DNA of 64,000 nt from Armatimonadota bacterium (GCA_029781035.1 JAKOXK010000079.1:1-64000), one strand, 5' to 3'. Positions 24,200 to 33,009 are shown, counted from the first letter of the stretch. Translations and numbers: made by a program. Notes: generated from the letters alone by a model not told the origin.

Positions 24200-25020
24200 C
24201 GAAGGGCTTCTGCCAGTGTCGGCTCTTTGACGATGACGGCCCCGACGGATCCGTACCCCATCGTCAGAAGCCGCGCCGCCAATTCCTGCCCTTTGTCCGC
24301 TTCAATGTTCAGGACATTCCCCTCTTGCCGGATCGACAAAGCGAAAGGCTCAACCATGGACCGGGTCGTCGTCGGGTCGTCAGTTTGGACTACCAGTTCC
24401 GTCGCGACCGTTGCCCGAAGCAGTTGGGATACGGGGCCAGCGTAGACCGGGGACATCCCGGAGTAGACGACGATGCCTCCCAGCCGTTGGGCGACCGCAG
24501 GAAGGTTGGTGGCGACAACGTAAGCCGCGCCGTTTTTGCGACCGTCGTCGATGAGTTCGAGCAAGGATTCGCGTGCCCATGGGTCGAGGAAGTCGACCTG
24601 TCCGTCGATGAGGGCCACGGCCGGTTCGGTGAGGAATACGGACAGTAAGTCACATGCAGCCTGCTGGGACTCCTCCAGCGACGTGACAGGCGTTTGACGC
24701 ACATCCCAAAGGCCAAGAGCACTCAAGACTTCCGTCAGCCTGGCGCCGGAAGACCGCTTGGCCAAGGACTTGGCCAGGCCCTGCGGCGTGTGCCTTCTCG
24801 CATACTCTCGCTCTCGAGGCTGGCATATCCGACTGTCACACCGGACCTTTCCTCGATGGGCTTTGTCACGGCCAAGCAAGACGTCCATGAGCACAGCCTT
24901 GCCCGACCGCGCGGGACCCATGACAGCATATCCGTCACCTGGGAACAGGTCAAGAGACAGCGATCGGGCGTCGGCAGCCAGTGCCAGATCGTCCAGCGCC
25001 AGCACCGGCGAGGGTTTCAA
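24187..25020 (-). CDS. Degenerate ABC-transporter-like ATPase domain protein
   Basis: 277 aa from a TTG start (25020) that overlaps the upstream stop by 4 bp (TTGA). The fold of an ABC ATPase is recognisable but the catalytic motifs are broken. Walker A is GPARSGKAVL (35-44; Ala42 where Ser/Thr binds Mg). The signature position reads TSLEESQQ (about 113-120) instead of LSGGQ. Walker B is VALIDGQVDFLD (about 135-146), with Gly in place of the catalytic Glu. The C-terminal 70 residues resemble the small domain found after ABC ATPases ([27 protein letters not shown]). No permease gene adjoins. It may be a regulatory or structural relic, last in the aroQ operon. Confidence 0.7.
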   Translation of the reverse strand: MKPSPVLALDDLALAADARSLSLDLFPGDGYAVMGPARSGKAVLMDVLLGRDKAHRGKVRCDSRICQPREREYARRHTPQGLAKSLAKRSSGARLTEVLSALGLWDVRQTPVTSLEESQQAACDLLSVFLTEPAVALIDGQVDFLDPWARESLLELIDDGRKNGAAYVVATNLPAVAQRLGGIVVYSGMSPVYAGPVSQLLRATVATELVVQTDDPTTTRSMVEPFALSIRQEGNVLNIEADKGQELAARLLTMGYGSVGAVIVKEPTLAEALRQLV

Positions 25021-26084
25021 GTGATCTCCGTCAACTCCTTCGGGAAGTGAGTTAGGATCTCGGGGCCGTTGGCGGTGACATGGACATCGTCTTCGATCCG
25101 GACTCCACCAAAGCCCTCGATGTAGACGCCGGGTTCGATCGTCCAGACCTGACCAGGCGCGATGATGTCTTCGGACCGGGTGCTCAGTCCCCCCAAGTCG
25201 TGCACGGCCTTTCCAAGACCATGTCCGAGTCCGTGACCGAAGTACTTGGCCAGATCCTTTTCGTCGAGGATCTGTCGGGCTAACCCGTCCACGTCGACTC
25301 CCTTGGCTCCAGGCACGAGGGCGTCGATACAGGCTTTCTCGGCCCTCAGCACGAGGTCGTAGACCTCGCGTTGGCGTTCGGAAGCGCGGCCCACGACGAA
25401 CGTCCGGGTGATGTCGCTGTTGTATCCGTCCAACTTGCCTCCTAGATCGAGCGTAACGAAATCCCCCGACTCGATCTGCCTTTCAGAGGGGTGGGCATGG
25501 GGTCGGGCCGAATTCGGGCCGCTTGCCACGATCGGCGCGAAGCCCACCTCGGCTCCGTTCCGTCTAAAAAAGAACTCGATTTCGAGCCCGATCTCGTACT
25601 CGGAGACGCCGGGCCGCAGAAGGCGGACGACGTGCTCGAGGCAAGCATCGGCCAATCGGCACGCAGCTTGGATCTTGGCGACCTCTTGTGCGGTCTTGAC
25701 CATTCTCAGGGGCTTGATGACGTCAGGCGCCGGAAACCAGTCGATCCCGCCGACTTGGTTCTTCCAGTCGTCCCAAGTCCCGTAGGTGATGCTCCGTTCG
25801 AATCCAAGGCGCTTCACACCCATTTCGCTCACGTTCTGTGAGAGGAAGTCGGTGAACTTCGTGGGGCTGCCAAACGACCGAACGTCGAGCCCTTCGACTT
25901 CCTCCGCCGCTTGAATCGTGTACCGGGAGTCGGTGATGAACCTGCCCGAAGTCGGTGTCAGAACGACGTAGCCAGAGGAGCCCGTAAACCCGGAGAGCCA
26001 CTGGACGTTTGTGATGTCGCTGATGAGCAGGGCGGGAACACCTGACTCGGAAAGGGATGACTGCAGTCTGGAGATGTTTGTCAT
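25017..26084 (-). CDS. Xaa-Pro aminopeptidase (M24 family)
   Basis: 355 aa. Residues 1-125 form the creatinase-type N-terminal domain. The pita-bread catalytic domain carries the five metal ligands: D213 (TLDLGGKLDG), D224 (NSDITRTF), H288 (GHGLGHGLGKAVHD), E317 (TIEPGVYIEG) and E331 (VRIEDDVHVT). It removes N-terminal residues preceding proline, in the cytoplasm, using two metal ions. It overlaps aroQ upstream (ATGA) and the ABC-like gene downstream (TTGA); an aroQ-pepP pair is common in many phyla. Confidence 0.93.
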   Translation of the reverse strand: MTNISRLQSSLSESGVPALLISDITNVQWLSGFTGSSGYVVLTPTSGRFITDSRYTIQAAEEVEGLDVRSFGSPTKFTDFLSQNVSEMGVKRLGFERSITYGTWDDWKNQVGGIDWFPAPDVIKPLRMVKTAQEVAKIQAACRLADACLEHVVRLLRPGVSEYEIGLEIEFFFRRNGAEVGFAPIVASGPNSARPHAHPSERQIESGDFVTLDLGGKLDGYNSDITRTFVVGRASERQREVYDLVLRAEKACIDALVPGAKGVDVDGLARQILDEKDLAKYFGHGLGHGLGKAVHDLGGLSTRSEDIIAPGQVWTIEPGVYIEGFGGVRIEDDVHVTANGPEILTHFPKELTEIT

Positions 26085-26530
26085 ATGGCGCCGACCTCGG
26101 TCGTCTTGAGGGCCTGCAAGGCGAGGATGTAACTGTTGCTCCCAAAGCCGGCGATCGTGCCGACGCAGACTGGCGCGATCACGGAGTGCTGCCGGAACTC
26201 CTCCCGCCCTTGAATGTTGGTCAGGTGGACTTCAATGATCGGAAGCCTGACGCTGACAAGGGCGTCTCGAAGGGCATAGGAGTAGTGTGTCAGGGCTCCT
26301 GGATTCACGACGATCGCGTCAGCCCATGTCCGGTGCTCTTGCACTGTGTCGATCAGGACACCCTCATGGTTCGACTGCAGGATCCTGACGTCCATTCCGA
26401 GTTCATCCGCCATGCGATGGATCTCTTCGTCGATCTCGGCCAATGGCTTCTTTCCGTAGAGCTCGGGCTCTCGGAAGCCTGTCAGGTTCAGATTGGGGCC
26501 GTGTAGGATCAGGACCTTCTTTCGTTCCAT
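26081..26530 (-). CDS. aroQ: Type II 3-dehydroquinate dehydratase
   Basis: 149 aa, full length for the family. Motifs are GPNLNLTGFREPELYG (catalytic Tyr25; Arg19 in the flexible loop), LQSNHEGVLIDTVQE, VVNPGALTHYSYALRDAL and IEVHLTNIQGREEFRQHS (catalytic His). It dehydrates 3-dehydroquinate to 3-dehydroshikimate, the third step of the shikimate pathway, as a cytoplasmic dodecamer. Start codon ATG at 26530; the stop overlaps the peptidase start by 4 bp. Confidence 0.95.
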   Translation of the reverse strand: MERKKVLILHGPNLNLTGFREPELYGKKPLAEIDEEIHRMADELGMDVRILQSNHEGVLIDTVQEHRTWADAIVVNPGALTHYSYALRDALVSVRLPIIEVHLTNIQGREEFRQHSVIAPVCVGTIAGFGSNSYILALQALKTTEVGAI

Positions 26531-26537
26531 AGTGGGT

Positions 26538-26717
26538 TCAGCCTTCTATCTCCTCGGGAGGCTCCGCTTCTTCTGGCAGCAAGTGGGGGATGCCGTCCAC
26601 GATGCGGTACGACCAGCCACACCGCGTGCAAACGAGCCTGTCACCCTTGAGTTCGAGGGGTGGTCGATCGTCACAGCGTGGGCAAGCTAGGATCGCGAGA
26701 AGGTCGTCTGAGATCAC
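26538..26717 (-). CDS. Trm112/UPF0434 family zinc-ribbon protein
   Basis: A 59-aa gene starting at GTG 26717, whose start overlaps the glycosyltransferase stop by 4 bp (GTGA). It reads MISDDLLAILACPRCDDRPP, then LKGDRLVCTRCGWSYRIVDG and IPHLLPEEAEPPEE. Two CxxC pairs (CPRC, CTRC) form a zinc ribbon, and LL.iLaCP.C...L, C..C...Y.I.dGIP.LLpeEA is the UPF0434/YcaR pattern. The family resembles Trm112, a methyltransferase partner; its bacterial role is not settled. It lies 7 bp before aroQ in the same operon. Confidence 0.88.
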   Translation of the reverse strand: MISDDLLAILACPRCDDRPPLELKGDRLVCTRCGWSYRIVDGIPHLLPEEAEPPEEIEG

Positions 26718-27772
26718 TCTGCCGCCTCGCGGTAAGCCTGCAGCGTGAGCCGGGCAGTCGTCCTCCAGTCGAAATCCTTGACCCGAGCGTACCCGCGCCT
26801 CCGCATGGCCTCCAATTTACTCGAATCGCGGAGGAGTGCCTCTATCCGCGCGGCCCAATCGGCAGGATCGAACGAGCCGACGACCTCGGCCGCGCCGCCT
26901 GAAACTTCAGGAAGGGCACCTCCGGTTGAGCAAACGACCGGGCAACCACAAGCAAAAGCCTCCAAGAGGGGAATGCCGAAGCCTTCGTGGTAGGAAGGCG
27001 CGAGGTAGAGACTGGCACACTGATAGAGCGCGGTCAGTTGTCGGTCGTCCACGTAACCCGTGTATCGAGGCCCGATAGGATCGCCCCCCCAGCCCATCTT
27101 CCCAGTGACGACGAGCGGGCTTGAGGCCATATGAGCCGCACTGACGGCAAGGGCCAAATTCTTGCGGGGCCACCGGGTTCCCACGGTGAGGAGATAGGGG
27201 CGGTCGATGCCGAGGCTGTCCACTATGGCAGCCGCCTCAGCGGGCTCTATGGGCCGGATGTTGTCCCCGAGAGCGTTGGGAGTGACCCGGACCTTCCCGC
27301 CCGCACAGGGGACGTACTGCTCAATTTCCCTCTTGCTGGTCTCCGAAACCGCAAGCACCCGCGCTGCCCGTTTGATCGATGCCGGCACCTGCCATTGGAG
27401 CAGCCAGCGGTCTTTGGGCTTGAACCACTGAGGGCCGATGAAGAAGCTGATGTCGTGGACCGTGGTGACGCTGTTGCGCCCGGCCAAAGGAGACAGCGTG
27501 TACTGCGTGTGCAGAACCCGTGCCCCGGCCTTTCGCGCGGCCAGGGGAAACTGGACGAGGCTCCACCACCGTTCGTGGCTCGAAGGAAGGTGGAACCACG
27601 TGACGTTCCTTGTTTCGGGAATTCCTTCTGGTCGCGGTGTGTTGGAAAAGAGCAGGATTTGGACGTCGGTTGCGACCGCCGCCAACCCTGAGACAAGACC
27701 GCGCCAATAGCTCGAATCACCGGTCATGGCTCGATTGATGAGCCGGGCATCGAGGGCAATGGTCGGAGTCAT
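26714..27772 (-). CDS. Glycosyltransferase family 4 (GT-B)
   Basis: 352 aa from the ATG at 27772 (MTPTIALDARLINRAMTGDS). The GT-B N-domain has VTTVHDISFFIGPQWF and ARVLAVSETSKREIEQY. The C-domain starts at YLLTVGTRWPRKNLALAVSA and contains the EX7E motif in SYHEGFGIPLLEAFACGCPV, then STGGALPEVSGGAAEVV. It likely transfers a hexose from a nucleotide sugar in surface polysaccharide or lipid-glycan synthesis. It is first in a five-gene minus-strand operon (GT4, UPF0434, aroQ, pepP, ABC-like) and diverges from a small membrane-protein gene. Confidence 0.92.
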   Translation of the reverse strand: MTPTIALDARLINRAMTGDSSYWRGLVSGLAAVATDVQILLFSNTPRPEGIPETRNVTWFHLPSSHERWWSLVQFPLAARKAGARVLHTQYTLSPLAGRNSVTTVHDISFFIGPQWFKPKDRWLLQWQVPASIKRAARVLAVSETSKREIEQYVPCAGGKVRVTPNALGDNIRPIEPAEAAAIVDSLGIDRPYLLTVGTRWPRKNLALAVSAAHMASSPLVVTGKMGWGGDPIGPRYTGYVDDRQLTALYQCASLYLAPSYHEGFGIPLLEAFACGCPVVCSTGGALPEVSGGAAEVVGSFDPADWAARIEALLRDSSKLEAMRRRGYARVKDFDWRTTARLTLQAYREAAE

Positions 27773-27840
27773 ACGGGTCTGATTTGCTGCGGTCCGGTCA
27801 CCGGAGCCGTCGCAAGCGCCAGAATACAAGGTAACGCACC

Positions 27841-28263
27841 ATGCAGAAGAGACGCGTCCACGTGGGAATGATCGCTTTCGTCATTATCGCGATAGCGGGA
27901 ATGGTCGTCTACAACGCCCTTTACAAGCCGAATTCGACTGAAGAGCAGCAACAGAACGCCAACGAGTCGGTCTCTGTGCGCAAAGTCACCGAGCAGGACC
28001 GCGAGGCCGAAAAGCAGAAACTGCTGGATGTCTTGAAGAAGGACAGTTCGAGTACCTCTCCTGGCAGTCCTCACAAGCCTGGCTTGGCCAAGGCGAGCGA
28101 CATGGGTGAACCCGAGCAGATGGCCAAGGAGCCCACAATCCTCATGGCAAAATGGCAGGCCTACCACCCGACTCCGAGTGACGCCAGTACAGCGACCCAC
28201 TGGTACGACGAAGCGAGCCGCTCGGCTAAAGTCGCGGAAGAAAACGCCCACAGTCGAGACTGA
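27841..28263 (+). CDS. Hypothetical single-pass membrane protein
   Basis: 140 aa. A basic N-terminus (MQKRRVHVG) leads into one membrane helix (about 10-27, MIAFVIIAIAGMVVYNAL). The rest is a hydrophilic, probably extracytoplasmic tail rich in Glu, Gln, Lys and Ser, with a Ser/Pro linker (SSSTSPGSPHKPG) and a short helix near the end (THWYDEASRSAKVAEENA). No known domain was recognised. It is monocistronic, divergent from the GT4 operon and convergent with the DUF374 gene. Confidence 0.65.
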   Translation: MQKRRVHVGMIAFVIIAIAGMVVYNALYKPNSTEEQQQNANESVSVRKVTEQDREAEKQKLLDVLKKDSSSTSPGSPHKPGLAKASDMGEPEQMAKEPTILMAKWQAYHPTPSDASTATHWYDEASRSAKVAEENAHSRD

Positions 28264-28298
28264 CGCGCCGTCAGTTTCAGTGATGCAGGTCGAAGCCT

Positions 28299-28964
28299 TC
28301 ACGTCGCCGTATGGCCCGCCAGGGACTCAGCCTCGCACTCAAGGCGTTTCATTTCGTCCTCGAGCCAGAGCCTTTTCATTTCGATCTCCTCTTCGGAGGC
28401 CGTCCGAGGAATCCCGAGCGGTTCCCCGAAGACCATGACGCACCGTGCGAACGGCTTGGGGACCATGTAACGGTCCCACGTCTTGACGAGCCAGCGCCGG
28501 TCGGCTGAGACGCCGACGGGAACGATATAAGCGCCAGACTTTTTGGCCATGAGCATGATGCCGCCCTGTACGACGCCGCTCGGGCCGCGCGGCCCGTCAG
28601 GAGTGAACGCCATGACCGCCCCCTGCTGCAACACCTCGATCGACGCTATGGCTGCTTTGACCCCGCCCCGTCCCGTTGAGCCCCGTATTGTCTTGAACCC
28701 GAATCCCCGGAAGATGATGTCTTGCATGTCGCCGTCCTTGCTCTGGCTGATGATCGTCCAGACACCCTGTCCCTTGTAGTGGACGGCGGCGACGAAGGTC
28801 CTCCCGTGCCAACCGGAGAAGATCCTGCCGCCCGAGAGCGCATTGACCTTGTCTTCGCCGACCGTCCTGATTCTCCACGTTGATCCCAGCAATCTGGCTG
28901 TCACCAAAATCAGTGGGCCGAGTACGTACGGTCGGACGTTGCGCCACCGTTGCTTGAGGGTCAA
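28299..28964 (-). CDS. DUF374 lysophospholipid acyltransferase-like protein
   Basis: 221 aa. The DUF374 motifs are present: GGRIFSGWHGRTF (an FxxWHGr motif), TIISQSKDGDMQDIIFRGFG, TIRGSTGRGG and MAFTPDGPRGPSGVVQGGIM. This family is related to LpxL/PlsC-type acyltransferases and is often annotated near KDO/lipid A genes, suggesting acylation of a membrane lipid at the inner face of the cytoplasmic membrane. The last 30 residues are charged and helical. Its start overlaps the rhomboid stop by 4 bp. Confidence 0.88.
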   Translation of the reverse strand: MTLKQRWRNVRPYVLGPLILVTARLLGSTWRIRTVGEDKVNALSGGRIFSGWHGRTFVAAVHYKGQGVWTIISQSKDGDMQDIIFRGFGFKTIRGSTGRGGVKAAIASIEVLQQGAVMAFTPDGPRGPSGVVQGGIMLMAKKSGAYIVPVGVSADRRWLVKTWDRYMVPKPFARCVMVFGEPLGIPRTASEEEIEMKRLWLEDEMKRLECEAESLAGHTAT

Positions 28965-30067
28965 CGGATCAACCCCTTCTGTCGGGCGATCTGTGTCGCT
29001 GGGTGCAACTCGTAGGTGGACGTGAGTTCCTCGAGTATCGGGCCCCTGTTCTCGTCGTCCTCAACGATCGCCAAGGCGAGTAACGCGTCGGGGCGATAGG
29101 CCTCTGCACCCTCCTCACCCACCACGGACCGAATCAACTGACGGGAGACCTCGGCTGAACCCTCCCGGATCTGTTCCGCCAGCTTCAGCCTCACGAGCGG
29201 CTGTAACAGTCGAAGCCCTTCGCATTGGGACAGGGTCTGTAGGATTCCTGGTAGTTCTTCTGGCGTTGCGTCATCGACTAGCTGGACCAGTGTCTCCGCT
29301 TCTCGATGCTTGTCTCCCATCGTGTGAAGGGCATTGGCCAGTTCGCGGAGGGCTCTTCGGTCGCCTGGGTGTTCCTGAAGGTGGCGGGTCGCCGTCTCCA
29401 CCACTGCTGCGGGGCCGCGGGTACTCATCCGGTCGATCAGGTCGTGGCCGAACTGAAGGCTAGCCTGCCTGGGTGCCTGAAAGGCCAGGCCGATCACCAG
29501 GCCTCCGAGAAACCCCGCCAGGTGGGCCCAGAAGGCAACGCCGCCCCCACTCATTTGTCCGAAGCGGACAAAGGCTCCGGCCGCTTGGAGCCCGACCCAG
29601 ATCAGTGCCACCGCACCGACTGAAACGGTGGTTCCGGGTGCCAGCGGGACACGTTTCCCCAGAAACCGGATCGAGCAATAGCCGACGCAACCTGCGATGG
29701 CCCCGCTAGCTCCCAGCAGGTGGTTGGAGGAGCCGGTCGCTCTGGAGATCCACCAGTGGGAGACGACTCCCAACAGCCCGGCGGCCAAGTAGATGACGAT
29801 GTACTGGATTCGGCCAGCGACCGCTTCGACCCGCGGCCCCACTGCGGCGAGGAAGACCATGTTGCCGAGGAGGTGAAGCAGGTTGGCGTGCAGGAAGAGG
29901 CTGGCGAAAGCAGCCAAGAGCGTCGGGGATCCAGGATCAAAGGCCAGACGTTCTGTAGCGTCGGGAAACAGGGCCGAACCGAACGCCGCCAAGAGGTTCA
30001 GCGTCACGAAACCCAAAGTCACCCACGGCACTTGGAGGCGTTGCGGTGATGGGCTGCTTCGGGTCAT
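28961..30067 (-). CDS. Rhomboid family intramembrane serine protease with TPR-like tail
   Basis: 368 aa from the ATG at 30067. About six membrane helices lie within residues 13-200. The catalytic Ser121 is in LLGASGAIAGCVGY and the His182 in FWAHLAGFLGGLVIGL; HANLLHLLGNM (60-70) is the conserved His/Asn segment. Rhomboids cleave membrane proteins within or next to helices. The soluble C-terminus (about 205-368) looks helical and TPR-like (DRRALRELANALHTMGDKHR, EELPGILQTLSQCEGLRLLQ) and may present substrates or partners. It is 37 bp downstream of yebC. Confidence 0.92.
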   Translation of the reverse strand: MTRSSPSPQRLQVPWVTLGFVTLNLLAAFGSALFPDATERLAFDPGSPTLLAAFASLFLHANLLHLLGNMVFLAAVGPRVEAVAGRIQYIVIYLAAGLLGVVSHWWISRATGSSNHLLGASGAIAGCVGYCSIRFLGKRVPLAPGTTVSVGAVALIWVGLQAAGAFVRFGQMSGGGVAFWAHLAGFLGGLVIGLAFQAPRQASLQFGHDLIDRMSTRGPAAVVETATRHLQEHPGDRRALRELANALHTMGDKHREAETLVQLVDDATPEELPGILQTLSQCEGLRLLQPLVRLKLAEQIREGSAEVSRQLIRSVVGEEGAEAYRPDALLALAIVEDDENRGPILEELTSTYELHPATQIARQKGLIR

Positions 30068-30104
30068 GTCGTTCTGGCGCCGCCTACCAGCGGCTGGATC
30101 CGAC

Positions 30105-30848
30105 TCACGCTTCGGAGAAGACTTCTTCGGGGATCTCAACGTTGACGAACGTCTCGCGAACGTCGTCAAGGTCTTCGAGCGCCTCGATCAACCGAACGAC
30201 CTTCCTCAAGTCGTCGTCTTCGAGGTTGGCCATGTTCGTCGGGACGCGTGCGAGCCCCACTTCGTGAGTTGGGATCCCTGCAGCGTGCAACGCGTCGTTA
30301 CAGGCGTGGAGGTTGGCTATGGGCGTGTAGACCGTGAACGACTCTTCATCGGAGACCACATCGTCCGCGCCCGAGTCGATCGCGGCGAGCGTCAGAGTCT
30401 CTTCGTCTACGTCCGCACGATTGACGACGATCTGACCACAGTGCTTGAACTGCCAAGCTTGGCTTCCGTTCTCACCCAACGCTCCTCCGTGCTTCGTGAA
30501 AGCGTGCCGGAGTTCACCGACGGTCCGGTTGCGGTTGTCGCTGTAGACCTCGACCATGAAGGCGACACCACCCGGGCCAACTCCCTCGTAGAGGATCTCC
30601 TCGTAGTTGGTGCCCTCGCCTCCCCCGCTGCCCTTGGCCACCGCACGCTCGATATTGTCCTTGGGAACCGAGTTCTCTTTGGCCTTCTCGATCGCGAGAC
30701 GCAGCCGGGCGTTCGTGTCGGGATCACCCCCGCCCATCTTGGCGGCGACAATGATCTCGCGAGCCAGTTTGGTGAACAGCTTGCCCCTAATCGCGTCTTG
30801 CTTGCCTTTTCGAAGCCGTATGTTCTTCCACTTGGAATGGCCTGCCAT
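30105..30848 (-). CDS. YebC/PmpR family regulatory / translation protein
   Basis: 247 aa. It begins MAGHSKWKNIRLRKGKQDAI, the family signature, and continues with DPDTNARLRLAIEKAKENSV, PKDNIERAVAKGSGG and YEGVGPGGVAFMVEV. Members were described as DNA-binding regulators and more recently linked to translation of difficult sequences such as polyproline; which applies here is unknown. On the minus strand CACAAT lies 9 nt before the ATG, the same spacing seen at the uvrA halves, so a leaderless transcript is possible. Confidence 0.95.
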   Translation of the reverse strand: MAGHSKWKNIRLRKGKQDAIRGKLFTKLAREIIVAAKMGGGDPDTNARLRLAIEKAKENSVPKDNIERAVAKGSGGGEGTNYEEILYEGVGPGGVAFMVEVYSDNRNRTVGELRHAFTKHGGALGENGSQAWQFKHCGQIVVNRADVDEETLTLAAIDSGADDVVSDEESFTVYTPIANLHACNDALHAAGIPTHEVGLARVPTNMANLEDDDLRKVVRLIEALEDLDDVRETFVNVEIPEEVFSEA

Positions 30849-30897
30849 TGTGATGGTATTGTGGCACGTCTAGGTTCACCGAGGGCGGGAACCGAGG

Positions 30898-31728
30898 TCA
30901 CTCTCGCATTGTCTTGGGGCGGAAAAGCCAGGCCATTGTCAAACCGATTCCCACCAACAGAGCCAGTATGCAGATCCCAGATCCGGGCCAAGGAAGGTTG
31001 AGCCCGACCCAAGCTCCTGAGACCAACAAGGTGGTAGTCAGTGCGAACCCGACAGTCAAGCGCGCATAGATCCTCTGCTTGCCCCGGTTCTTCCTCGCCA
31101 GTTCGAGGAGGTACGGCCCGCCGCAACGGGAGCAAACAGCGAGCCCAGGCTCATTTTGGTTTCCGCACTTGGGGCAAGTGAGCGGTTCAAACGCACGGGG
31201 GTCGGTGACTTCCCGTCTCCACCGCTGGACTTCCCGGTCTTCAGTGAAGAACTTGTCCCTCAACGATTGCATCGACATGAGGTCTCTCTCCGTTGAAAGC
31301 CCACCGAGGGTGTTCTCGGCGAGAGCTATGGCGTGACCCTGTAGCCCGCGGTCCCAAAGGGCGCGGGCCAGTTCGAACCGTGCCGTGACATTGTCGGGTT
31401 GCCTGGCCAGGGCCTGGTGGGCCCGTTCGATCCGGTCAATGTCGATCGTGACCATATCGAACTTCTCCAACTGTGTTTCTGCGAACGGGAAGAATGCCAT
31501 CGCGGCAAGAGTGACCACCAGCACGGGGCCGGCCATCTGCTGGTGAGGGAAGAACAGGGCGACACCAACGAGCAGGATCATCACGAAGAACGTGACGATG
31601 CCGGGCAGCACTTCCAGATCCCCTTGAACCATGCGGGACATCAGCCATACTCCGGCAAACCCCATCACGGGCAACAAGGCGAATGTGACGAGGAGGTTGC
31701 CGACGCCCTGGACGAAGTTGTTGTCCAT
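30898..31728 (-). CDS. Hypothetical membrane protein with a zinc ribbon
   Basis: 276 aa. Two hydrophobic segments at the N-terminus (about 10-30 and 43-60, plus 65-80) precede a helical region (about 95-165; RIERAHQALARQPDNVTARF and ELARALWDRGLQGHAIALAE read like a TPR). A zinc ribbon follows, CPKCGNQNEPGLAVCSRCGG (about 185-204), and two C-terminal helices (about 222-268). Function is unknown. It is 49 bp upstream of yebC on the same strand. Confidence 0.65.
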   Translation of the reverse strand: MDNNFVQGVGNLLVTFALLPVMGFAGVWLMSRMVQGDLEVLPGIVTFFVMILLVGVALFFPHQQMAGPVLVVTLAAMAFFPFAETQLEKFDMVTIDIDRIERAHQALARQPDNVTARFELARALWDRGLQGHAIALAENTLGGLSTERDLMSMQSLRDKFFTEDREVQRWRREVTDPRAFEPLTCPKCGNQNEPGLAVCSRCGGPYLLELARKNRGKQRIYARLTVGFALTTTLLVSGAWVGLNLPWPGSGICILALLVGIGLTMAWLFRPKTMRE

Positions 31729-31792
31729 CAGGAATCACGACGCACGACGGCTGTGCTTGGGTTCAGAGCACCCCAAACCGTCGGTCGACGTG

Positions 31793-32125
31793 CTACTCCT
31801 TTTCCAGATCGTCCGTTCGCACAAGGAGCACGTAGTGAGGCACGAAATCGAGTTCCTCTTTCGATAGCTGCTTACGAGCTTCTTCGCCGACGTTTTCGAC
31901 AAAGCGCTCCCTCATCCGCTTGGTGGCTTCCTTGTGGACGTCGGCCGGGATCTTGGACAGGACGGCGAGGTCGATCTTGACCGCAACCTCGTCCTTCGAA
32001 TACACGTTCTCCACGGTCCCGGTCAGGCCCTGCATGTGGTCGAAGAACCCATAGACCTTTCGGTCTTGGTCTGTGAGTTCTCGCTTCACGATCCGGACTC
32101 GGTCGCCCTCTTTGACTCGGGACAT
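31793..32125 (-). CDS. Hypothetical KOW/SH3-like protein
   Basis: 110 aa from the ATG at 32125 (MSRVKEGDRVRIVKRELTDQ). The first 50 residues resemble a small beta-barrel of the KOW/SH3 type (EGDRVRIV; GLTGTVENVYSKDEVAVKID). The rest is helical and charged (DVHKEATKRMRERFVENVGE), ending in LDFVPHYVLLVRTDDLEKE. No enzyme motifs are seen. It lies 59 bp after the MBL-fold gene on the same strand. Confidence 0.6.
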   Translation of the reverse strand: MSRVKEGDRVRIVKRELTDQDRKVYGFFDHMQGLTGTVENVYSKDEVAVKIDLAVLSKIPADVHKEATKRMRERFVENVGEEARKQLSKEELDFVPHYVLLVRTDDLEKE

Positions 32126-32184
32126 GTCCCAAGGATACCCGTCGCCGTCTTGGCGGTCCGAACTTGTCAGACGAGAACCGGTGG

Positions 32185-33009
32185 TCACAATTCCGGAATC
32201 TCAGCCCGAGTCATAAGCCGGAATCGACCGCTCTCGTCTTGACCGACGTTTCCTCCGACGACAGAGGGATCGTGTTCGAAGACTACGGTCCACCGCTCTT
32301 CAACCGCTTTGGACAAGAAGGCTGCCTTCTCTGTGAGGATCTTCTCGGCACACATGTCGTAGCCCATGTGGTAGGCGAGCGGCAGATGGTGCGACAGGGG
32401 AATGAGGTCGGCTGGAAAAGCAAGCGTCTCTCCACCGTCCGAGACCTCTACCCAACAGAGCCCGCGAGTGTGCCCGTCCGATTGGTGGAGGGTGATCCCT
32501 GGGCAGAGGACCTCACCGTCCTCGATCAAGTTCAAGTCCGACTCTTGAAGCACCTGAACGTTCTCGGCCAAATAGCTGGCCCGCTCACGCGGATTCGGGT
32601 TCGACGCGTTGTCCAAATTGGCGCGGGACACATGGTGTCGCGCATCAGGATAGTTCAGGGCAAGTCCTCCGTCGGAAAGAAACCGCGAGACCCCTCCCGC
32701 ATGATCGAAGTGAAGGTGTGTGAGCACAACGTCTGTGACTCCAGGCACGGGGCGGTACGGTCCCTCCTCGAACTGGAAGATCGCGCGCGTCTTGCCGTTC
32801 CACTTGTCGCCGCACCCGACGTCCACGAGAAACCGCCGGTCTCCGTCGTCTATGACCAAGGACCGCGTCGCCATTAGGATCCGGTTTTCATCGTCAGGAA
32901 CACACATGCGGCTCCACAATGCCTTGGGCACGGAGCCGAACATCGCTCCGCCATCGAGCCGGAACATCCCGTGGTTGTGGATGCAGACATTGAACCTCCC
33001 AATTCTCAC
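32185..33009 (-). CDS. MBL-fold metallo-hydrolase
   Basis: 274 aa from a GTG at 33009. The metal-binding motif is VVLTHLHFDHAGGVSRFL (HxHxDH). Further ligands are likely the His in HQSDGHTRGLCWVEV and the Asp in TLAFPADLIPLSHHL, with the last His near VVFEHDPSVVGG. The layout resembles the quorum-quenching lactonase / MBL hydrolases that act on small substrates in the cytoplasm; the substrate is unknown. It diverges from the sialidase-like gene with 49 bp between starts. Confidence 0.9.
   Translation of the reverse strand: MRIGRFNVCIHNHGMFRLDGGAMFGSVPKALWSRMCVPDDENRILMATRSLVIDDGDRRFLVDVGCGDKWNGKTRAIFQFEEGPYRPVPGVTDVVLTHLHFDHAGGVSRFLSDGGLALNYPDARHHVSRANLDNASNPNPRERASYLAENVQVLQESDLNLIEDGEVLCPGITLHQSDGHTRGLCWVEVSDGGETLAFPADLIPLSHHLPLAYHMGYDMCAEKILTEKAAFLSKAVEERWTVVFEHDPSVVGGNVGQDESGRFRLMTRAEIPEL

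Noticed and set aside
29883-31001. 372-codon plus-strand open frame
   Set aside because: Antisense to rhomboid and yebC, both confidently identified.
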